Position numbers and translations under genes: made by a program | NCBI GenBank assembly: GCA_002257025.1 | Contig: NCHA01000006.1 | Span: 1 to 64,000 of the forward strand | DNA from: Sphingobacteriales bacterium 16-39-50 | GTDB taxonomy: Bacteria; Bacteroidota; Bacteroidia; Sphingobacteriales; Sphingobacteriaceae | DNA length: 64,000 nucleotides | Reading direction: 5' to 3' | The notes under the pieces: generated by a model | Databases searched by the model: none | What the model saw: only the letters and a program-made list of their open reading frames with translations | What the model was told of the DNA's origin: nothing | In this document: positions 62,498 to 64,000 of the stretch, piece by piece | Layout of the letters: every line of letters begins with the position of its first letter | Numbering within the stretch: position 1 is the first letter of the stretch

Positions 62498-64000
62498 ATG
62501 AAAAATACACTGATTCTCCTTCTTATTTTTTGCTGCCATGCCGGCTTTAGCCAGATAGTTGATGATTTCTCGGACGGCAATTTTAATGCAAACCCCGAAT
62601 GGAATGGCAGTAATTCGGGGGGAGATTTCAAAATCATAAACAATCGGCTGAGGTCTGAATCGAATAAAGCATCCGGGAATTTCTACCTGAGCACAGCAAA
62701 TTCACTTGCTTTTAACTGCTACTGGGAGTTCTGGATCAACTTGCAGTTCAGTACTTCGGGCTTAAACTATGCCGATATCTACCTGATCTCTAATAAAGCT
62801 GATCTTCAGAGCACAATGATCAATGGCTATTTCATAAGAATAGGTAATACTGAAGATGAAATCAGTTTATATAAAAGGTCAGGCACTACAGGTAGCAGCA
62901 TTCGTATTATTGATGGTATCAATGGCTCGGTTGGCTCAAGCAATAATACAGTCAAAATTCGTGTCAGCCGGAACCATCTTGGCCTTTTTACTCTCGATCG
63001 GGAAGTGATTGGTACTAATTCAACTATCGTCAATGAAGGTTCATTTGTTGACAATACCCATATCAATACCTCATCTTTCGGGATTTTTATCCAGCAATCA
63101 ACCGCCTCGTTCTTTCAGAAACATTTCTTTGATGATTTCAAGATTGGAACACTGAATACAGACAGCATAGCTCCCGTACTAAATATGGTCACTGTTCTTG
63201 ATTCAAGCACTTTGGATGTCAGGTTCAGTGAAGCTATGGACAGCCTGAGTGTCAAAGACAAAACAAATTACAATATCAATAATTTCCCCGGCCATATAGC
63301 TCAAATAAATACAACAGCTGATCCACAGAATTATAGAATTCGGCTTTCAGAGCCCTTGAATACAGGAAATTTTCTATTGACGGTACTGAACGTTGGTGAT
63401 AGAAGTGGGAATATAATAAAATCAGGCAACTCCTTTTTATTCAGCTACATAAAACCATATTATGGCAGTTTCGGGGATATAATAATTAATGAAATATTTC
63501 CCGATCCTTCACCACAAATCGACCTCCCATCAGTTGAGTACGTAGAATTAATTAACTCAAGTGATAAAACAATCTCTTTAAATAACTGGAAATTTCTAGA
63601 TCCTTCAAGTACAGCAATATTGGGGAATATCAGCATCGCACCCGGTTCCATTTTAATACTATGTTCAAAAACAGATACCTCTGAGTTTCAAAAATTCGGC
63701 AAGGTTCTGGGAATCTCACCCTGGCCAGGTTTAAACAATAGCGGTGATATACTTAAACTGAAAAATGCGAAAAACACCTTAATCGATTCTCTTAACTACT
63801 CTGATATATGGTACCGCAGCTCTGAAAAAAAGCAGGGAGGATGGAGTCTGGAGCGTATCGACCCCAAATCACTTTGTCAGGGTCTGTTTAACTGGGCCGC
63901 TTCCGTTGACTCTGCCGGAGGAACACCCGGGAAAGAGAATTCTGTTTATGTAATGAATTCCAACCTTCTATCCCCAAAAGTAGATAGCATAAAGAGATTA
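62498..64000 (+). CDS. Lamin-tail-domain surface protein, truncated by window edge
   Basis: An open frame of 501 codons runs without a stop to the last base, so the 3' end is outside the window. The leader MKNTLILLLIFCCHAGFSQ is a Sec signal. Residues about 20-215 resemble a lectin-like jelly roll (DDFSDGNFNANPEWNGS). An Ig-like domain follows at about 225-325 (VTVLDSSTLDVRFSEAMDS). A lamin-tail domain begins at about 330 (IIINEIFPDPSPQIDLPSVE). Large secreted Bacteroidetes proteins often carry this set with a C-terminal sorting domain. The 229-bp upstream spacer has a 13-base palindrome (CGGTAAATTACCG). Confidence 0.8.
   Translation, partial: MKNTLILLLIFCCHAGFSQIVDDFSDGNFNANPEWNGSNSGGDFKIINNRLRSESNKASGNFYLSTANSLAFNCYWEFWINLQFSTSGLNYADIYLISNKADLQSTMINGYFIRIGNTEDEISLYKRSGTTGSSIRIIDGINGSVGSSNNTVKIRVSRNHLGLFTLDREVIGTNSTIVNEGSFVDNTHINTSSFGIFIQQSTASFFQKHFFDDFKIGTLNTDSIAPVLNMVTVLDSSTLDVRFSEAMDSLSVKDKTNYNINNFPGHIAQINTTADPQNYRIRLSEPLNTGNFLLTVLNVGDRSGNIIKSGNSFLFSYIKPYYGSFGDIIINEIFPDPSPQIDLPSVEYVELINSSDKTISLNNWKFLDPSSTAILGNISIAPGSILILCSKTDTSEFQKFGKVLGISPWPGLNNSGDILKLKNAKNTLIDSLNYSDIWYRSSEKKQGGWSLERIDPKSLCQGLFNWAASVDSAGGTPGKENSVYVMNSNLLSPKVDSIKRL

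Noticed and set aside
1..64000. Mobile elements, CRISPR arrays, tRNA or rRNA genes
   Set aside because: I saw no transposase or integrase reading frame, no regularly spaced repeats, and no cloverleaf or rRNA-like sequence.

Overview
The window looks like a chromosomal segment of a Bacteroidetes bacterium of the Sphingobacteriaceae type (Pedobacter and relatives). Signs are a SusC receptor with an N-terminal STN domain beside SusD, a FecR/ECF-sigma pair, a CrtW-type carotenoid ketolase, -7 boxes of the form TAnnTTTG before several genes, and AT-rich spacers. I see no rRNA, tRNA, CRISPR array, transposase or phage gene.

Layout. Positions 1-9 kb hold housekeeping genes: an RsmF-like rRNA methyltransferase, a CoA-binding protein, an FAD protein, LemA with two TPM-domain proteins, a NUDIX hydrolase and a PQQ dehydrogenase with an inserted cytochrome c domain. 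Positions 9-15 kb hold dnaA, the catalytic subunit of methylmalonyl-CoA mutase, a DUF7935-like gene, an IscA-type protein and a MacB-like permease. Positions 15-19.7 kb are a sugar-nucleotide operon (ugd, UDP-glucuronate decarboxylase, galE, rmlB), followed by waaA and hemH. Positions 22-27.6 kb are a carotenoid operon (CrtI/CrtD desaturase, acyltransferase, glycosyltransferase, CruF, IspH, CrtW) that could make an acylated carotenoid glycoside. DoxX and PBP4 genes follow.

The most unusual part is about 31 kb, from 29.7 to 61.2 kb, with almost every gene leftward. It begins with a divergent ROK regulator and an ECF sigma/FecR/SusC/SusD uptake unit. An M19 dipeptidase follows, then three SelA-like PLP enzymes interleaved with five cog3964-type amidohydrolases and a CBM9-like protein. 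After these come a COG3618 protein, an exported RraA-family protein, a BASS transporter, an NTF2-like protein, a KDPG-type aldolase, a sugar isomerase-like protein, a 2-hydroxyacid dehydrogenase, two RidA lipoproteins and a glycerate kinase. The PLP enzymes, the COG3618 protein and the dipeptidase start with near-identical twin-arginine leaders (MKRRxVIKG type). The amidohydrolases, RraA, CBM9 and NTF2 proteins have Sec-type leaders, and the RidA proteins have lipoboxes. My inference is a cell-envelope pathway for an N-acylated amino acid or amino-sugar acid, for example an N-acetylglucosaminate-like compound. It would be taken up by SusCD, de-acylated, deaminated by the PLP lyases with RidA hydrolysing the enamine, imported, and cleaved by the aldolase to pyruvate plus a three-carbon unit fed to glycerate kinase. 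The substrate is not shown by the sequence.

Other points: a rightward promoter-like box and a strong rightward terminator lie in the susC leader, suggesting a cis-antisense small RNA. A roughly 215-bp imperfect intergenic repeat occurs twice. Three leftward terminators divide the catabolic cluster. A lamin-tail-domain gene runs off the right edge.
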